Below are positions 1 through 8,413 of a DNA stretch of 64,000 bases, one piece after another. The notes beneath the pieces are model-generated. The model searched no databases. It saw only the letters and a program-made list of their open reading frames with translations, and was not told where the DNA came from. Location: assembly GCF_045066735.1 (NCBI RefSeq), contig NZ_JBISHH010000024.1, positions 496,001-560,000 of the forward strand, given 5' to 3'. Both the position numbers and the translations under genes were made by a program. Source of the DNA: Algibacter sp045066735 (lineage in GTDB: Bacteria > Bacteroidota > Bacteroidia > Flavobacteriales > Flavobacteriaceae). Position 1 is the stretch's first letter. Every line of letters starts with the position of its first letter.

Positions 1-373
1 TAGAGAGTTAAATGATACAAATAGAGAAGCAGCAAGTATTATTATTACTAATAGTACAACAAATGCTATTTGTGATTTTCCATTAATGACTGAGTATTCA
101 TGTGAATTGAGCATTGAAGAAGATCAATTAGAAAGTGGTGTGGATTTATATCCAAATCCTGCTAATGATGCATTTTTTGTTAAAAAAGCATCATCAATTA
201 ATTTGGAGTCTGTAATTATTTACGATGTAAATGGGCGTTTAATTTCTAAGCACGATGCTTCAAATACGTCAGGAGTTCAAACTATAAGTTTATTAGGGAT
301 GTCTAAAGGGCTTTATTTTGTGAACATTAATTCTGATTTAGCTACAATTACCAAAAAACTTATTGTGAAATAA
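1..373 (+). CDS. Partial T9SS cargo protein, C-terminal end with type A sorting domain
   Basis: The reading frame is open from the window edge (first whole codon at base 2) to the stop at 373, so this is the 3' end of a longer gene; the ATG at 86 is internal. The last 75 or so residues form a Por secretion-system type A sorting domain. It starts at the typical LYPNPAND motif, has an intermediate IIYDVNGR strand and a GLYFVNI strand, and ends in KKLIVK. Such domains direct export across the outer membrane by the type IX system and are then removed. The passenger lies outside the window, so its function cannot be given. A strong terminator follows. Confidence 0.9.
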   Translation, partial: RELNDTNREAASIIITNSTTNAICDFPLMTEYSCELSIEEDQLESGVDLYPNPANDAFFVKKASSINLESVIIYDVNGRLISKHDASNTSGVQTISLLGMSKGLYFVNINSDLATITKKLIVK

Positions 374-407
374 GAAATATTTTATAAGAGTTTATCAATA
401 TATCTAA

Positions 408-454
408 CTCATCTTACATTTTCTGATTTAAAGAAAATGTAAGATGAGTTTTTT
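408..454 (+). terminator. Rho-independent terminator after the T9SS cargo gene
   Basis: A perfect 17-bp stem (408-424 with 432-448) closes a 7-nt loop and is followed by TTTTTT. It separates the cargo gene from the sdh operon. Confidence 0.9.
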
Positions 455-497
455 AATTATAATCATTCTAAATGCAAAATAAAATACTATTTAAAAC

Positions 498-528
498 TTG
501 TTAAAAATAGGCTTGCTCACTACCTTTG
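498..528 (+). promoter_or_regulatory. Predicted sdhCAB promoter
   Basis: TACCTTTG at 521-528 fits the Bacteroidota -7 consensus TAnnTTTG exactly. A TTG at 498-500 is 20 nt upstream, in the usual place for the -33 element. The predicted start is near 535, giving a leader of about 20 nt before the sdhC ATG at 555. Confidence 0.65.
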
Positions 529-554
529 TAAGACTATAAACTAATTTTAAAATA

Positions 555-1226
555 ATGAGCGGATTTTTAAAATCTTCAGTTGGAAGAAAAGTTGCTATGG
601 CACTTTCTGCATTCTTCCTCATGTTTTTCTTAATAATACATTTAGCAGTAAACATCACTTCTTTATTTGGTGAAACCCTTTTTAACGATATGTCCCATTT
701 TATGGGTACTAATCCGTTAGTTCAATTTGCATTGCAACCTGTTTTAATTTTTGGTGTTGTTTTTCACTTTGTAATGGGTTTTGTATTAGAATTAAAAAAC
801 AAAAAAGCAAATGGCGTAAAGTATGCCAAAAATAATGGTGCTGCTAACTCTACTTGGATGAGCAGAAACATGATTTACAGCGGTCTTGCTATTTTGGCAT
901 TTATCGTGTTGCATTTTATTGACTTCTGGATTCCAGAATTAAATACTAAATATGTAGTAGGCGATATGTCTGGTATGCATGATGGTGGTTTTAGATATTA
1001 CCACGAATTGGTTGAAAAATTCCAAAATCCTGCGCGTGTTCTTGCTTATGTTGTTGCTTTTGTTCTTTTAGGACTGCATTTAGCACATGGGTTTACCTCT
1101 GCATTCCAATCAATGGGAGTAACTGCAGGACGTAAAAAAACACTTCAAAACGTAGGGAAGGCTTATTCTATTATAATTCCTTTAGGGTTTATAATAGTAG
1201 CCGTTTTTCATTTTTTTAACCATTAA
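555..1226 (+). CDS. sdhC: Succinate dehydrogenase cytochrome b subunit
   Basis: Membrane anchor of respiratory complex II, 223 residues. This is the single-subunit di-heme b558 type found in Bacteroidota, so no separate SdhD is expected. Five hydrophobic segments are visible (about residues 12-35, 58-78, 105-125, 160-182 and 202-222), with histidines such as those in IIHLAVN, VVFHFVMG, IVLHFIDFW and LGLHLAHG available to ligate heme. It is first in a tight operon with sdhA (12-bp gap) and sdhB. It passes electrons from the SdhB iron-sulfur centres to menaquinone. Confidence 0.95.
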   Translation: MSGFLKSSVGRKVAMALSAFFLMFFLIIHLAVNITSLFGETLFNDMSHFMGTNPLVQFALQPVLIFGVVFHFVMGFVLELKNKKANGVKYAKNNGAANSTWMSRNMIYSGLAILAFIVLHFIDFWIPELNTKYVVGDMSGMHDGGFRYYHELVEKFQNPARVLAYVVAFVLLGLHLAHGFTSAFQSMGVTAGRKKTLQNVGKAYSIIIPLGFIIVAVFHFFNH

Positions 1227-1238
1227 TCTTAAAATAGT

Positions 1239-3251
1239 ATGGCTTTAGATTCAAGAGTACCAGAAGGTCCAATTAAAGATAAGTGGACAGATTATAAAAA
1301 TAAAATTAACCTAGTTAATCCAGCAAACAAACGTCATATCGATGTTATTGTTGTAGGTACGGGTTTAGCAGGAGGTTCTGCCGCTGCAACCTTGGCCGAG
1401 TTAGGTTATAACGTAAAAGCATTTGCTTATCAAGATTCACCACGTCGTGCGCACTCTATTGCTGCACAAGGTGGTATTAATGCTGCAAAAAATTACCAAG
1501 GTGATGGTGATTCAACATATAGATTGTTTTATGATACCGTAAAAGGTGGCGATTATCGTTCACGTGAAGCAAACGTTTATCGTTTAGCCGAGGTGTCATC
1601 TAATATTATTGATCAATGCGTAGCTCAAGGTGTACCTTTCGCTCGTGATTATGGTGGGTTATTAGATAACCGTTCGTTTGGTGGTGTTTTAGTATCTAGA
1701 ACATTTTACGCTAAAGGACAAACAGGGCAACAATTATTATTGGGAGCTTATTCTGCAATGAACCGTCAAATAGCTCGTGGTAAGATTGAAATGTTCAATC
1801 GTCACGAAATGCTTGATGTTGTAAAAGTAGATGGGAAAGCAAGAGGTATTATTGCTAGAAACTTAATTACGGGAGAAATAGAACGCCATTCTGCTCATGC
1901 TGTTGTTGTTGCAACTGGTGGTTACGGAAACGTTTATTTTTTATCTACAAATGCTATGGGTAGTAATGTTACTGCATCATGGAAAATACATAAAAAAGGA
2001 GCTTACTTCGCAAACCCTTGTTACACTCAAATTCACCCAACATGTATTCCTCGTTCGGGAGACTATCAGTCTAAGTTAACTTTGATGTCTGAGTCTTTGC
2101 GTAATGATGGTCGTATTTGGGTACCTAAAAACATGGAAGATGTTATGGCAATTCGTGAAGGTCGTAAAAAACCAACTGATTTGTCTGAAGATGAAAGAGA
2201 TTATTACTTAGAGCGTCGTTACCCAGCTTTTGGTAACTTAGTACCTCGTGATGTAGCTTCTAGAGCTGCAAAAGAGCGTTGTGATGCTGGTTACGGTGTT
2301 AACGCAACTGGAGAAGCTGTTTATTTAGATTTTGCTGCTGCATTTGAACGTTATGGTTCTGAGCAAGCTAAAATTCATAACATATCAAATCCTTCAAAGG
2401 AAAAAATTAAAGCATTAGGGCAAGAGATTGTAAAGGCTAAATACGGGAACTTATTCCAGATGTATGAGAAAATCATAGATCAAAACCCTTACGAAACTCC
2501 TATGATGATTTATCCTGCGGTACATTACACAATGGGAGGTGTTTGGGTAGATTATAACTTAATGACTACGGTTCCTGGATTATATTGTATTGGTGAAGCT
2601 AATTTCTCTGATCACGGAGCAAACAGACTTGGAGCTTCTGCTTTAATGCAAGGTTTAGCCGATGGTTATTTTGTATTGCCTTATACTATTGGTGATTATT
2701 TAGCTGATGATATTAGAACTGGTAAAATTTCTACCGATACTAAAGAGTTTGAAGAAGCTGAAAAAGAAGTAAAAGATAAAATAGATTTCTTTGTAAATAA
2801 TAAAGGAACAAAATCTGTAGATTATTTCCACAAGAAACTTGGAAAAGTGATGTGGGATAAATGTGGTATGTCTAGAAATGCTGAAGGACTAAAAGAAGCA
2901 ATGGTTGAAATTAAAGCCATTCGTGAAGAGTTTTGGAAAGAAGTTTCTGTCCCAGGAGGATCAAATGAAATGAATCCTGAGCTAGAAAAAGCTGGACGTG
3001 TTGCAGATTTCTTAGAGTTAGGTGAGTTATTCGCTAAAGATGCTTTAGTTAGAGAAGAATCTTGTGGTGGTCATTTTAGAGAAGAATCGGCTGAATTAGA
3101 TGGCCCTCAAAAAGGTGAGGCTAAACGTAATGATGAAGACTTTGCTTTTGTTTCTGCATGGGAATATAAAGGAGAGCCTGGCGATGCCGTTTTACATAAA
3201 GAAGAATTAGAATTTAAAGATATTGAACTAAAACAACGTTCATACAAATAA
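1239..3251 (+). CDS. sdhA: Succinate dehydrogenase flavoprotein subunit
   Basis: Catalytic subunit of complex II, oxidising succinate to fumarate, 670 residues (normal for the menaquinone-type family, which is longer than E. coli SdhA). The N-terminal dinucleotide fold has GTGLAG at residues 40-45. His72 in AHSIAAQGG is the expected covalent FAD attachment site. A HPTCIP segment and PRDVASRA supply substrate-binding and catalytic histidine and arginine residues. HGANRLGASAL is the conserved C-terminal FAD segment. It sits between sdhC and sdhB with gaps of 12 and 13 bp, so it is clearly co-transcribed. Confidence 0.97.
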   Translation: MALDSRVPEGPIKDKWTDYKNKINLVNPANKRHIDVIVVGTGLAGGSAAATLAELGYNVKAFAYQDSPRRAHSIAAQGGINAAKNYQGDGDSTYRLFYDTVKGGDYRSREANVYRLAEVSSNIIDQCVAQGVPFARDYGGLLDNRSFGGVLVSRTFYAKGQTGQQLLLGAYSAMNRQIARGKIEMFNRHEMLDVVKVDGKARGIIARNLITGEIERHSAHAVVVATGGYGNVYFLSTNAMGSNVTASWKIHKKGAYFANPCYTQIHPTCIPRSGDYQSKLTLMSESLRNDGRIWVPKNMEDVMAIREGRKKPTDLSEDERDYYLERRYPAFGNLVPRDVASRAAKERCDAGYGVNATGEAVYLDFAAAFERYGSEQAKIHNISNPSKEKIKALGQEIVKAKYGNLFQMYEKIIDQNPYETPMMIYPAVHYTMGGVWVDYNLMTTVPGLYCIGEANFSDHGANRLGASALMQGLADGYFVLPYTIGDYLADDIRTGKISTDTKEFEEAEKEVKDKIDFFVNNKGTKSVDYFHKKLGKVMWDKCGMSRNAEGLKEAMVEIKAIREEFWKEVSVPGGSNEMNPELEKAGRVADFLELGELFAKDALVREESCGGHFREESAELDGPQKGEAKRNDEDFAFVSAWEYKGEPGDAVLHKEELEFKDIELKQRSYK

Positions 3252-3264
3252 TAAAAAAGACATT

Positions 3265-4005
3265 ATGAATTTAACACTTAAAATTTGGAGACAAAAAGAC
3301 GCTTCTTCTAAGGGTCAAATGGTAGATTATAAAGTGACTGATATTTCAGAACACATGTCTTTTTTAGAAATGATGGATGTTTTGAATGAGCAATTGGTAA
3401 ATTCTGGTGAAGAACCAATAGCCTTTGATCATGACTGTCGTGAAGGAATCTGCGGTATGTGCTCTATGTACATTAATGGAGAAGCTCACGGACCGGATAG
3501 AGGTATTACAACATGCCAGTTACATATGCGTATGTTTAACGATGGCGATACTATTACTATCGAACCATTTAGAGCTGCAGCATTTCCTGTAATAAAAGAT
3601 TTAGTGGTTGATAGAATGGCTTTCGAGCGTATCCAGCAAGCAGGTGGTTATATTTCTGTAAATACATCGGGAAATACACAAGATGCGAATTCTTTACCAA
3701 TTTCTAAACATGCGGCAGATGAGGCTATGGATGCTGCTACTTGTATTGGTTGTGGTGCGTGTGTAGCGACTTGTAAAAACTCTAGCGCAATGCTATTTGT
3801 TGGAGCAAAAGTATCTCAATATGCATTATTACCACAAGGGCAAGTAGAAGCTGCAGATCGTGTTAAAAACATGGTTGCGCAAATGGATTTAGAAGGTTTT
3901 GGTAACTGTACTAATACTGGTGCTTGCGAGGTTGAATGTCCTAAAGGAATTTCATTAGAGAATATTGCCAGAATGAACAGAGAACTTATGAAAGCTTCTG
4001 TGTAA
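3265..4005 (+). CDS. sdhB: Succinate dehydrogenase iron-sulfur subunit
   Basis: Electron-transfer subunit of complex II, 246 residues. An N-terminal plant-type ferredoxin domain binds a [2Fe-2S] cluster through Cys58, Cys63, Cys66 and Cys84. The C-terminal domain has CIGCGACVATC (Cys160, 163, 166, 170) and CTNTGACEVECPKG (Cys215, 221, 225) for the [4Fe-4S] and [3Fe-4S] clusters. It is the last gene of sdhCAB and is followed within 30 bp by a strong terminator. Confidence 0.97.
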   Translation: MNLTLKIWRQKDASSKGQMVDYKVTDISEHMSFLEMMDVLNEQLVNSGEEPIAFDHDCREGICGMCSMYINGEAHGPDRGITTCQLHMRMFNDGDTITIEPFRAAAFPVIKDLVVDRMAFERIQQAGGYISVNTSGNTQDANSLPISKHAADEAMDAATCIGCGACVATCKNSSAMLFVGAKVSQYALLPQGQVEAADRVKNMVAQMDLEGFGNCTNTGACEVECPKGISLENIARMNRELMKASV

Positions 4006-4030
4006 TTTCAAGATAATAATACTTATAAAA

Positions 4031-4064
4031 AAAGCTTATATCAAGTAGATATAAGCTTTTTTTT
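4031..4064 (+). terminator. Terminator of sdhCAB
   Basis: A 12-bp stem (4031-4042 with 4048-4059), 5-nt loop and trailing T-run. The A-rich 5' side means it could also act on the convergent ppnP transcript. Confidence 0.88.
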
Positions 4065-4089
4065 ATGCCTTAATTTTGCGTTTAAGGTA

Positions 4090-4371
4090 TTAAGCGTATT
4101 GACATAGATACGATGTTTGCTCACTTACTTTTACCTGAAATTTTTGGTTAGCATCAATAGTGTATGCTTCACCAGCTTTGTAAGTTACCCATTCTGTTGT
4201 GTTTGGTAATTTTACCGTCATTTCACCTTCTATTACCGTCATGGTTTCATGCTCTGAGGTGCTGAACTCGTAAGTTCCTGCTTCCATAGCGCCAATGGTA
4301 GATTTACCTGTTGCCGATGTGTAGCCTATAGATTTTACGGTACCATCAAAATATTCATTTGTAGATATCAT
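4090..4371 (-). CDS. ppnP: Pyrimidine/purine nucleoside phosphorylase
   Basis: A 93-residue single-domain cupin of the PpnP (former DUF1255, YaiE) family, which splits nucleosides with phosphate to a free base and ribose-1-phosphate. Family features seen are the N-terminal NEYFDGTVKSIGY, the central TMTVIEGEMTVKLP strand pair and the C-terminal YLCQYA. The length is normal. It is a monocistronic gene, convergent with sdhB. Family assignment is strong; activity is inferred from characterised E. coli relatives. Confidence 0.9.
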   Translation of the reverse strand: MISTNEYFDGTVKSIGYTSATGKSTIGAMEAGTYEFSTSEHETMTVIEGEMTVKLPNTTEWVTYKAGEAYTIDANQKFQVKVSEQTSYLCQYA

Positions 4372-4404
4372 GTCTTTTTAATTTTTTCAATTAGTTACAA
4401 AAAT

Positions 4405-4436
4405 AAAAAAGCACCTATAGAATATAGGTGCTTTTT
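4405..4436 (-). terminator. Terminator of the porin-pit operon
   Basis: Stem 4406-4419 pairs with 4423-4436 around a GAA loop. On the minus strand the stem is followed by a T-run (A-run 4405-4410 on the plus strand). It lies 23 bp beyond the pit stop codon and just upstream of ppnP. Confidence 0.85.
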
Positions 4437-4458
4437 ATATATAATTTAAGTTCGAAAA

Positions 4459-6798
4459 TTATTCTTCTTCTTCCGGATTAGAAATTGTTGCTGGTTTTAC
4501 CGAAGCATCATGGGCATTGTGGTACTCTTCTAATAAGCTCATGGTTGCTTTAAGTAAATCTTTAGTTTCTAGTAATACACCAAAATAGAGTGTTGTGTTT
4601 TTTGGACTAGATTCTTCAGTACGTGTTCGCTCAACTTGTTTATGTATTTTTTCAGTAAGTACATTGAATACGTCTTCTTTTCTGCTTAAAATCTTTCCTA
4701 TTTCTTCAAAAGAACGAGATTCGAAAGCTAACTTCATATCATGAAATAAAGCCTCTACAGATGCATCAACTTCTTTCAACTCTTTAATTTGGTTGAATTT
4801 AAGTTTTTTGTGGTTGTTGTTAATATGCTTATAACTTACTTTAGAAATGTACTCTAAAGACTGTGCCATATCTTGTAGGTAGCCTAAAATGTTAATATAG
4901 AAGTTGCTAGCACCAATACTAGATTCATCTAAGTTTTTAATAAAGTAGAAAATGTTGTTACGTAAATCTTCAACTTCTACAGATAATTTAGAAACTTGTT
5001 TTTGATTCTTTTTTAGAGATAGTAAATCTTGTTTAGCTAAGCCGTTAATAGCGTTTGAGTATATCTTATTCCCGCGTTTAACTACGTTAGCTATATTGCC
5101 AGCACTTTCGTGAATAACACCTTGTACGGAGCTGCTTTCGGCTTTTATCAAGCTATCTTCAGCTTTTACTTCTTTAGTTTTTTTGTTGTGCACAATAGAG
5201 CTTCTAATAAGCAAAGCAAAGGCAGTTACTAATAAAATTGGGAACATTACTGTAATGTTCAAGTTTAATAAATAAGCCACTAAAGCTGCCGCAGAAAATG
5301 CACTGAAAGCTGTAAAGAACCATCCTCCAATAACGTTTATTACTCCTGCTACGCGATAAACAGCACTTTCTGCACCCCAAGCTCTATCGGCAAGTGAAGA
5401 ACCCATAGCTACCATAAAAGTAACGTAAGTTGTAGAAAGTGGTAATTTATAAGATGTTGCTATTGAAATTAAAACAGCTGCAATCATTAAGTTTACAGCA
5501 GCTCTAACTAAATCGAAAGCAGGTAGTTCTATAGTTTTGTTTTTTGAAACAGGAATTACAGGAACCTCAAATTGTTTATCAATTTTAGTTTGTAAACTGC
5601 CTGGTACAATGTATGCTGTGAATTCGGAGATTAAAATAGCAAATCTTACAAATCCACGAGATAAAAAATTAGGTTCAAACCGTTCTTTTGTTTCACTTTG
5701 GCTAGCTAAATCTAATGATGTTTTTACAACACCTTTTGCTTTTGAAGAAAACCATAAGGTTAAAATCATAATCATTCCAGCTCCAAAAAGTAACCAGTTA
5801 TTGGTTGGTACTTTTTCGGCTAAAACCGTCATAGGAAACTCGTAAGCAGGAACTCCAGATGCCGACCAGGCTAAAAACGCATTGTAAGCTGCAACTGGTA
5901 CACCAATAAAGTTTACTAAATCGTTACCCGCAAAAGCCAATGCTAATGCAAAGGTACCTACTAGAATAATAAGTTTGTAAATGTTTGTTTTAGCAAATAC
6001 AATTAGTGCAAGTGATAATAAAGACCATATAATAAAACTTACTACTACAATAGTAAATACTTTAGTTTCTAAAAAGTGAGACATCGTGCCACCTCCTAAA
6101 ATATCGAAAGATTCTTTAGCGTATGATGTGCCTTTTAACCCTTTCATGAAAATGAAATAAGTAATAGAAGTTAAAGCAAATCCACCAAATAAAGCTCCAA
6201 CCCATGGTGCTTTATTCTCAAAGTTATATGATAATAATAAACGCGACACCCACTGTACAAAAGCACCAACCGAGAATGCGACGACTACCGAGAGCAGGAT
6301 TCCAAATATAATTTGAGAGGCTTTAGACGTGTTTATGTAATTAATAACGTCACCAAAATCTCCGCCGTCGTTTCCAATTTTTATTAAGGCAATCGCAACC
6401 GCGGCACCTAGCAATTCGAATACAATAGACACTGTTGTGGATGTTGGCATACCAACGGAGTTAAAGAAATCTAGAAGCAAAATATCCGTAATCATAACCG
6501 CCATAAAGATGATCATAATTTCGTTAAACATAAATTCGCTCGGGTTAAAAATTCCTTTACGAGCAACTTCCATCATTCCGCTAGAGAAAACAGCCCCAAC
6601 CGCAACACCAACACTGGCAACGATCATGATTGTTTTAAAAGAAATGGCCTTTGAGCCAATAGCTGAATTTAAAAAGTTTACTGCATCATTACTAACGCCA
6701 ACTACCAAATCTGCAATTGCAAGAATGGCTAAGGCGATAATCATGTACAAATAAATATTATCCATAGTGTCTGGTTGAAATAAGGTTGCAAATATCAT
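4459..6798 (-). CDS. Inorganic phosphate transporter (Pit/PHO4) with C-terminal PhoU-like region
   Basis: Inner-membrane phosphate:cation symporter, 779 residues. The two PHO4 repeats show the diagnostic GVSNDAVNFLNSAIGS near residue 33 and AGNDLVNFIGVPVAA near residue 290. About ten to twelve membrane spans lie within residues 15-545. Residues about 570-760 are soluble and helix-rich, resembling a PhoU/DUF47-type domain that in many species is a separate regulator next to pit. It is downstream of the OprO/P-like porin with a 39-bp gap, so the two form an outer plus inner membrane phosphate route. An 11-bp-period operator array precedes the porin. The transport role is firm; the regulatory role of the tail is inference. 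Confidence 0.9.
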   Translation of the reverse strand: MIFATLFQPDTMDNIYLYMIIALAILAIADLVVGVSNDAVNFLNSAIGSKAISFKTIMIVASVGVAVGAVFSSGMMEVARKGIFNPSEFMFNEIMIIFMAVMITDILLLDFFNSVGMPTSTTVSIVFELLGAAVAIALIKIGNDGGDFGDVINYINTSKASQIIFGILLSVVVAFSVGAFVQWVSRLLLSYNFENKAPWVGALFGGFALTSITYFIFMKGLKGTSYAKESFDILGGGTMSHFLETKVFTIVVVSFIIWSLLSLALIVFAKTNIYKLIILVGTFALALAFAGNDLVNFIGVPVAAYNAFLAWSASGVPAYEFPMTVLAEKVPTNNWLLFGAGMIMILTLWFSSKAKGVVKTSLDLASQSETKERFEPNFLSRGFVRFAILISEFTAYIVPGSLQTKIDKQFEVPVIPVSKNKTIELPAFDLVRAAVNLMIAAVLISIATSYKLPLSTTYVTFMVAMGSSLADRAWGAESAVYRVAGVINVIGGWFFTAFSAFSAAALVAYLLNLNITVMFPILLVTAFALLIRSSIVHNKKTKEVKAEDSLIKAESSSVQGVIHESAGNIANVVKRGNKIYSNAINGLAKQDLLSLKKNQKQVSKLSVEVEDLRNNIFYFIKNLDESSIGASNFYINILGYLQDMAQSLEYISKVSYKHINNNHKKLKFNQIKELKEVDASVEALFHDMKLAFESRSFEEIGKILSRKEDVFNVLTEKIHKQVERTRTEESSPKNTTLYFGVLLETKDLLKATMSLLEEYHNAHDASVKPATISNPEEEE

Positions 6799-6837
6799 GA
6801 CAATATAATTTTGGTGTGTTATGTAAATGTTATTTTT

Positions 6838-8028
6838 TTAAAAGTGTATATCGCATTGTAAGCGATACATTATTTTGTTATTCTCGTTTGTGACATCTAA
6901 ATAACTCAAATCGGTTTGAATTTTTAATTTATGTCCTACAATATATTTAGAAAGCCCAAGTGTGTATTGGTTTTCGGCGTTTACATTGGTAATGTTTTTG
7001 TCTAAGGTTACGTTGGTGTAACGTCCAGAAACTTCCCAGTTACTCTTTAGTAAATATCCGGTTTGAAAGTTTAAGGCATCGCCTACTTGTACAATATCAC
7101 CTGTTAAAGTACCATCTGAGTTTGTAGCAAATGGATTATCAGCAGTTCTGTCGGCATATTCGGCCATAAAAGAGAATCCTTTATATTTAAACATGGCATC
7201 CATAAACAATGTTGTAATGTTTGTTTCAAAAAAGCCAGTATCGGTTTCCATGTAAGCGCCTTGGTTGCTTCTTGTTTTTACAGCATTGTTGTTGTAATCG
7301 TAACTTGCACCTAGCGCTAGTTTTGGAGTTGCCTCTCTTTTTAAGTCAGAGCCTTTGTAATCGCCATCACCGGCAAAGTTTCCGAGAGGTAACAACTCTA
7401 AACGACCAGTATATTGGTGCCCACCTAAGTTACCTGTGGTTACGTTTCTGCCTTCACCTTGAGCCATCGAGAATATTTCTCTCACTACAAAGTTTTCATT
7501 AAGGTTAAAATGATGTCTTAATTGAAACCCAAAATCGCGATCAATATTAAATCGACTGTTTAATAACGATCGGTTTACTTGTTGCATATTTGCTGAAGAA
7601 ATAACGCGTTCTCTGTTTCCTGGAAGTTTAGTCTGTCCGACCCAAAGCTCTAAATTTTCGTGAAAATTCCACATTAAAACCGCATCTAAGATATATCGAG
7701 GTGCGTTGCTTGTATATTCTGAAGCTCCAGATAAATCCCTGTTAGCAAGTCCTAGTTCAATTTTATACTTTAGTTTTGGGCTGTAAGCATAACCATTGAA
7801 TTTTAGCCGTGATCTTCTTATTAAGAAATTAGCTTCATTTTTGCTGTCGGCTTCCCATGTTGAAGCTGCTAAGAATTGTACACGTAAGCCAACCTTCATG
7901 GTCCACGAGCTATCTTTACCAACGATGTTGAAAAGGCCGTTGCCAAATTTCCCCGATTTAATCTCTTGAGCCTGAGTGTAGTTTGCGGCAAAAAGGATTA
8001 AACTTAGCAGGGTAAGTTTAAATTTCAT
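6838..8028 (-). CDS. Phosphate-selective-type porin (OprO/OprP-like)
   Basis: Outer-membrane beta-barrel, 396 residues. A signal peptide (residues 1-20) ends in ANYTQAQ. The body has alternating amphipathic strands with paired aromatics and the family-like WTMKVGLRVQF start and NFLIRRSRLKFNG segment; the last residue is an aromatic (CDIHF), typical for BAM recognition. It is first in a two-gene operon with pit. The neighbour and the Pho-like array upstream support phosphate or polyphosphate entry, though selectivity cannot be read from sequence. Confidence 0.85.
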   Translation of the reverse strand: MKFKLTLLSLILFAANYTQAQEIKSGKFGNGLFNIVGKDSSWTMKVGLRVQFLAASTWEADSKNEANFLIRRSRLKFNGYAYSPKLKYKIELGLANRDLSGASEYTSNAPRYILDAVLMWNFHENLELWVGQTKLPGNRERVISSANMQQVNRSLLNSRFNIDRDFGFQLRHHFNLNENFVVREIFSMAQGEGRNVTTGNLGGHQYTGRLELLPLGNFAGDGDYKGSDLKREATPKLALGASYDYNNNAVKTRSNQGAYMETDTGFFETNITTLFMDAMFKYKGFSFMAEYADRTADNPFATNSDGTLTGDIVQVGDALNFQTGYLLKSNWEVSGRYTNVTLDKNITNVNAENQYTLGLSKYIVGHKLKIQTDLSYLDVTNENNKIMYRLQCDIHF

Positions 8029-8065
8029 TATTCAGTACTAGTTTTTGTCGCAGCAAATAACCAAC

Positions 8066-8098
8066 ACTAATGTTAACTTAATGTTTCCTTATTATTAA
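8066..8098 (-). promoter_or_regulatory. Pho-box-like array of the porin-pit operon
   Basis: Read on the minus strand, three contiguous 11-mers start at 8098, 8087 and 8076: TTAATAATAAG, GAAACATTAAG, TTAACATTAGT. A -7-like GTTATTTG begins 15 nt after the start of the last unit (8061 to 8054). PhoB (E. coli) and PhoP (Bacillus) both bind direct repeats of 11-bp period upstream of the core promoter, the latter with TTAACA-like units. Confidence 0.55.
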
Positions 8099-8105
8099 TT
8101 TTTAC

Positions 8106-8207
8106 ATAAAAGGCCGTCTTTACTAAAGACGGCCTAATTAGAAATCATTATAATGTAGTCGACAAAAACTAATAAATTAAATGAATTGCTAATAAATTGT
8201 CCGAAGA
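8106..8207 (-). ncRNA. Candidate small RNA upstream of the porin gene
   Basis: On the minus strand, an array (8225-8268) and a GATATTTG box (8220-8213) predict a start near 8207. About 70 nt later comes a perfect 11-bp hairpin with a 3-nt loop (8135-8111) followed by four T, which looks like an intrinsic terminator. The product would be about 95-100 nt with no convincing ORF. Alternatively, the hairpin is an attenuator in a long porin leader. No expression evidence is available. Confidence 0.3.
8111..8135 (-). terminator. Perfect hairpin inside a divergent promoter region
   Basis: AGGCCGTCTTT (8111-8121) pairs with 8125-8135 around ACT. On the minus strand it is followed by TTTT. No annotated gene ends here, so it terminates either an unannotated RNA or a long leader. 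Confidence 0.6.
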
Positions 8208-8224
8208 CATGGCAAATATCTTTT

Positions 8225-8268
8225 ATTAAGTTAATTTTAATGTAACGCTAATATTAAGGAATTATTAA
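8225..8268 (-). promoter_or_regulatory. Second minus-strand 11-bp-period array
   Basis: Minus-strand units start at 8268, 8257 and 8246 (TTAATAATTCC, TTAATATTAGC, GTTACATTAAA), plus a degenerate ATTAACTTAAT at 8235. GATATTTG follows at 8220, again 15 nt from the last unit start. It is about 200 bp from the porin ATG, so it probably serves a different transcript. AT-richness makes chance similarity possible. Confidence 0.35.
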
Positions 8269-8322
8269 TAATGTTATGTTGTTTGTATTTTTTAAACTAC
8301 TGTATATAAGTGTTTTATGTAC

Positions 8323-8381
8323 TCAATGTTAAATTAATGTTATGTAAATGTTGTGTGAATGTAAAATATTTTATATATTTG
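8323..8381 (+). promoter_or_regulatory. Pho-box-like array and promoter of the small exported protein
   Basis: Four contiguous 11-mers start at 8323, 8334, 8345 and 8356, each beginning TNAATGT (TCAATGT, TTAATGT, TAAATGT, TGAATGT). The exact -7 match TATATTTG follows at 8374-8381. This predicts a start near 8388 and rules out the longer ORF start at 8348 in favour of the ATG at 8414. Confidence 0.6.
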
Positions 8382-8413
8382 TAGAGGAAGTATTAACAAT
8401 AACCCCATACAAC

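Larger units (their letters stand above)
8029..8413. other. Divergent intergenic region, porin-pit / small exported protein (385 bp)
   Basis: This gene-free stretch is dense in signals: an 11-bp-period array facing the porin (8066-8098), a perfect hairpin (8111-8135), a second minus-strand array (8225-8268) with its own -7-like box (8213-8220), and a plus-strand array (8323-8366) with a TATATTTG box (8374-8381). The only ORF noticed in it is 13 codons long (minus strand, starting just after 8213) and is probably not coding. Confidence 0.6.

Noticed and set aside
8160..8213. 13-codon minus-strand ORF in the candidate small RNA
   Set aside because: Its ATG falls at or before the predicted transcript start and no family can be recognised.
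8348..8413. N-terminal extension of the small MORN-like protein
   Set aside because: The extension overlaps the operator array and the -7 box at 8374-8381, and the signal peptide begins at the ATG at 8414.
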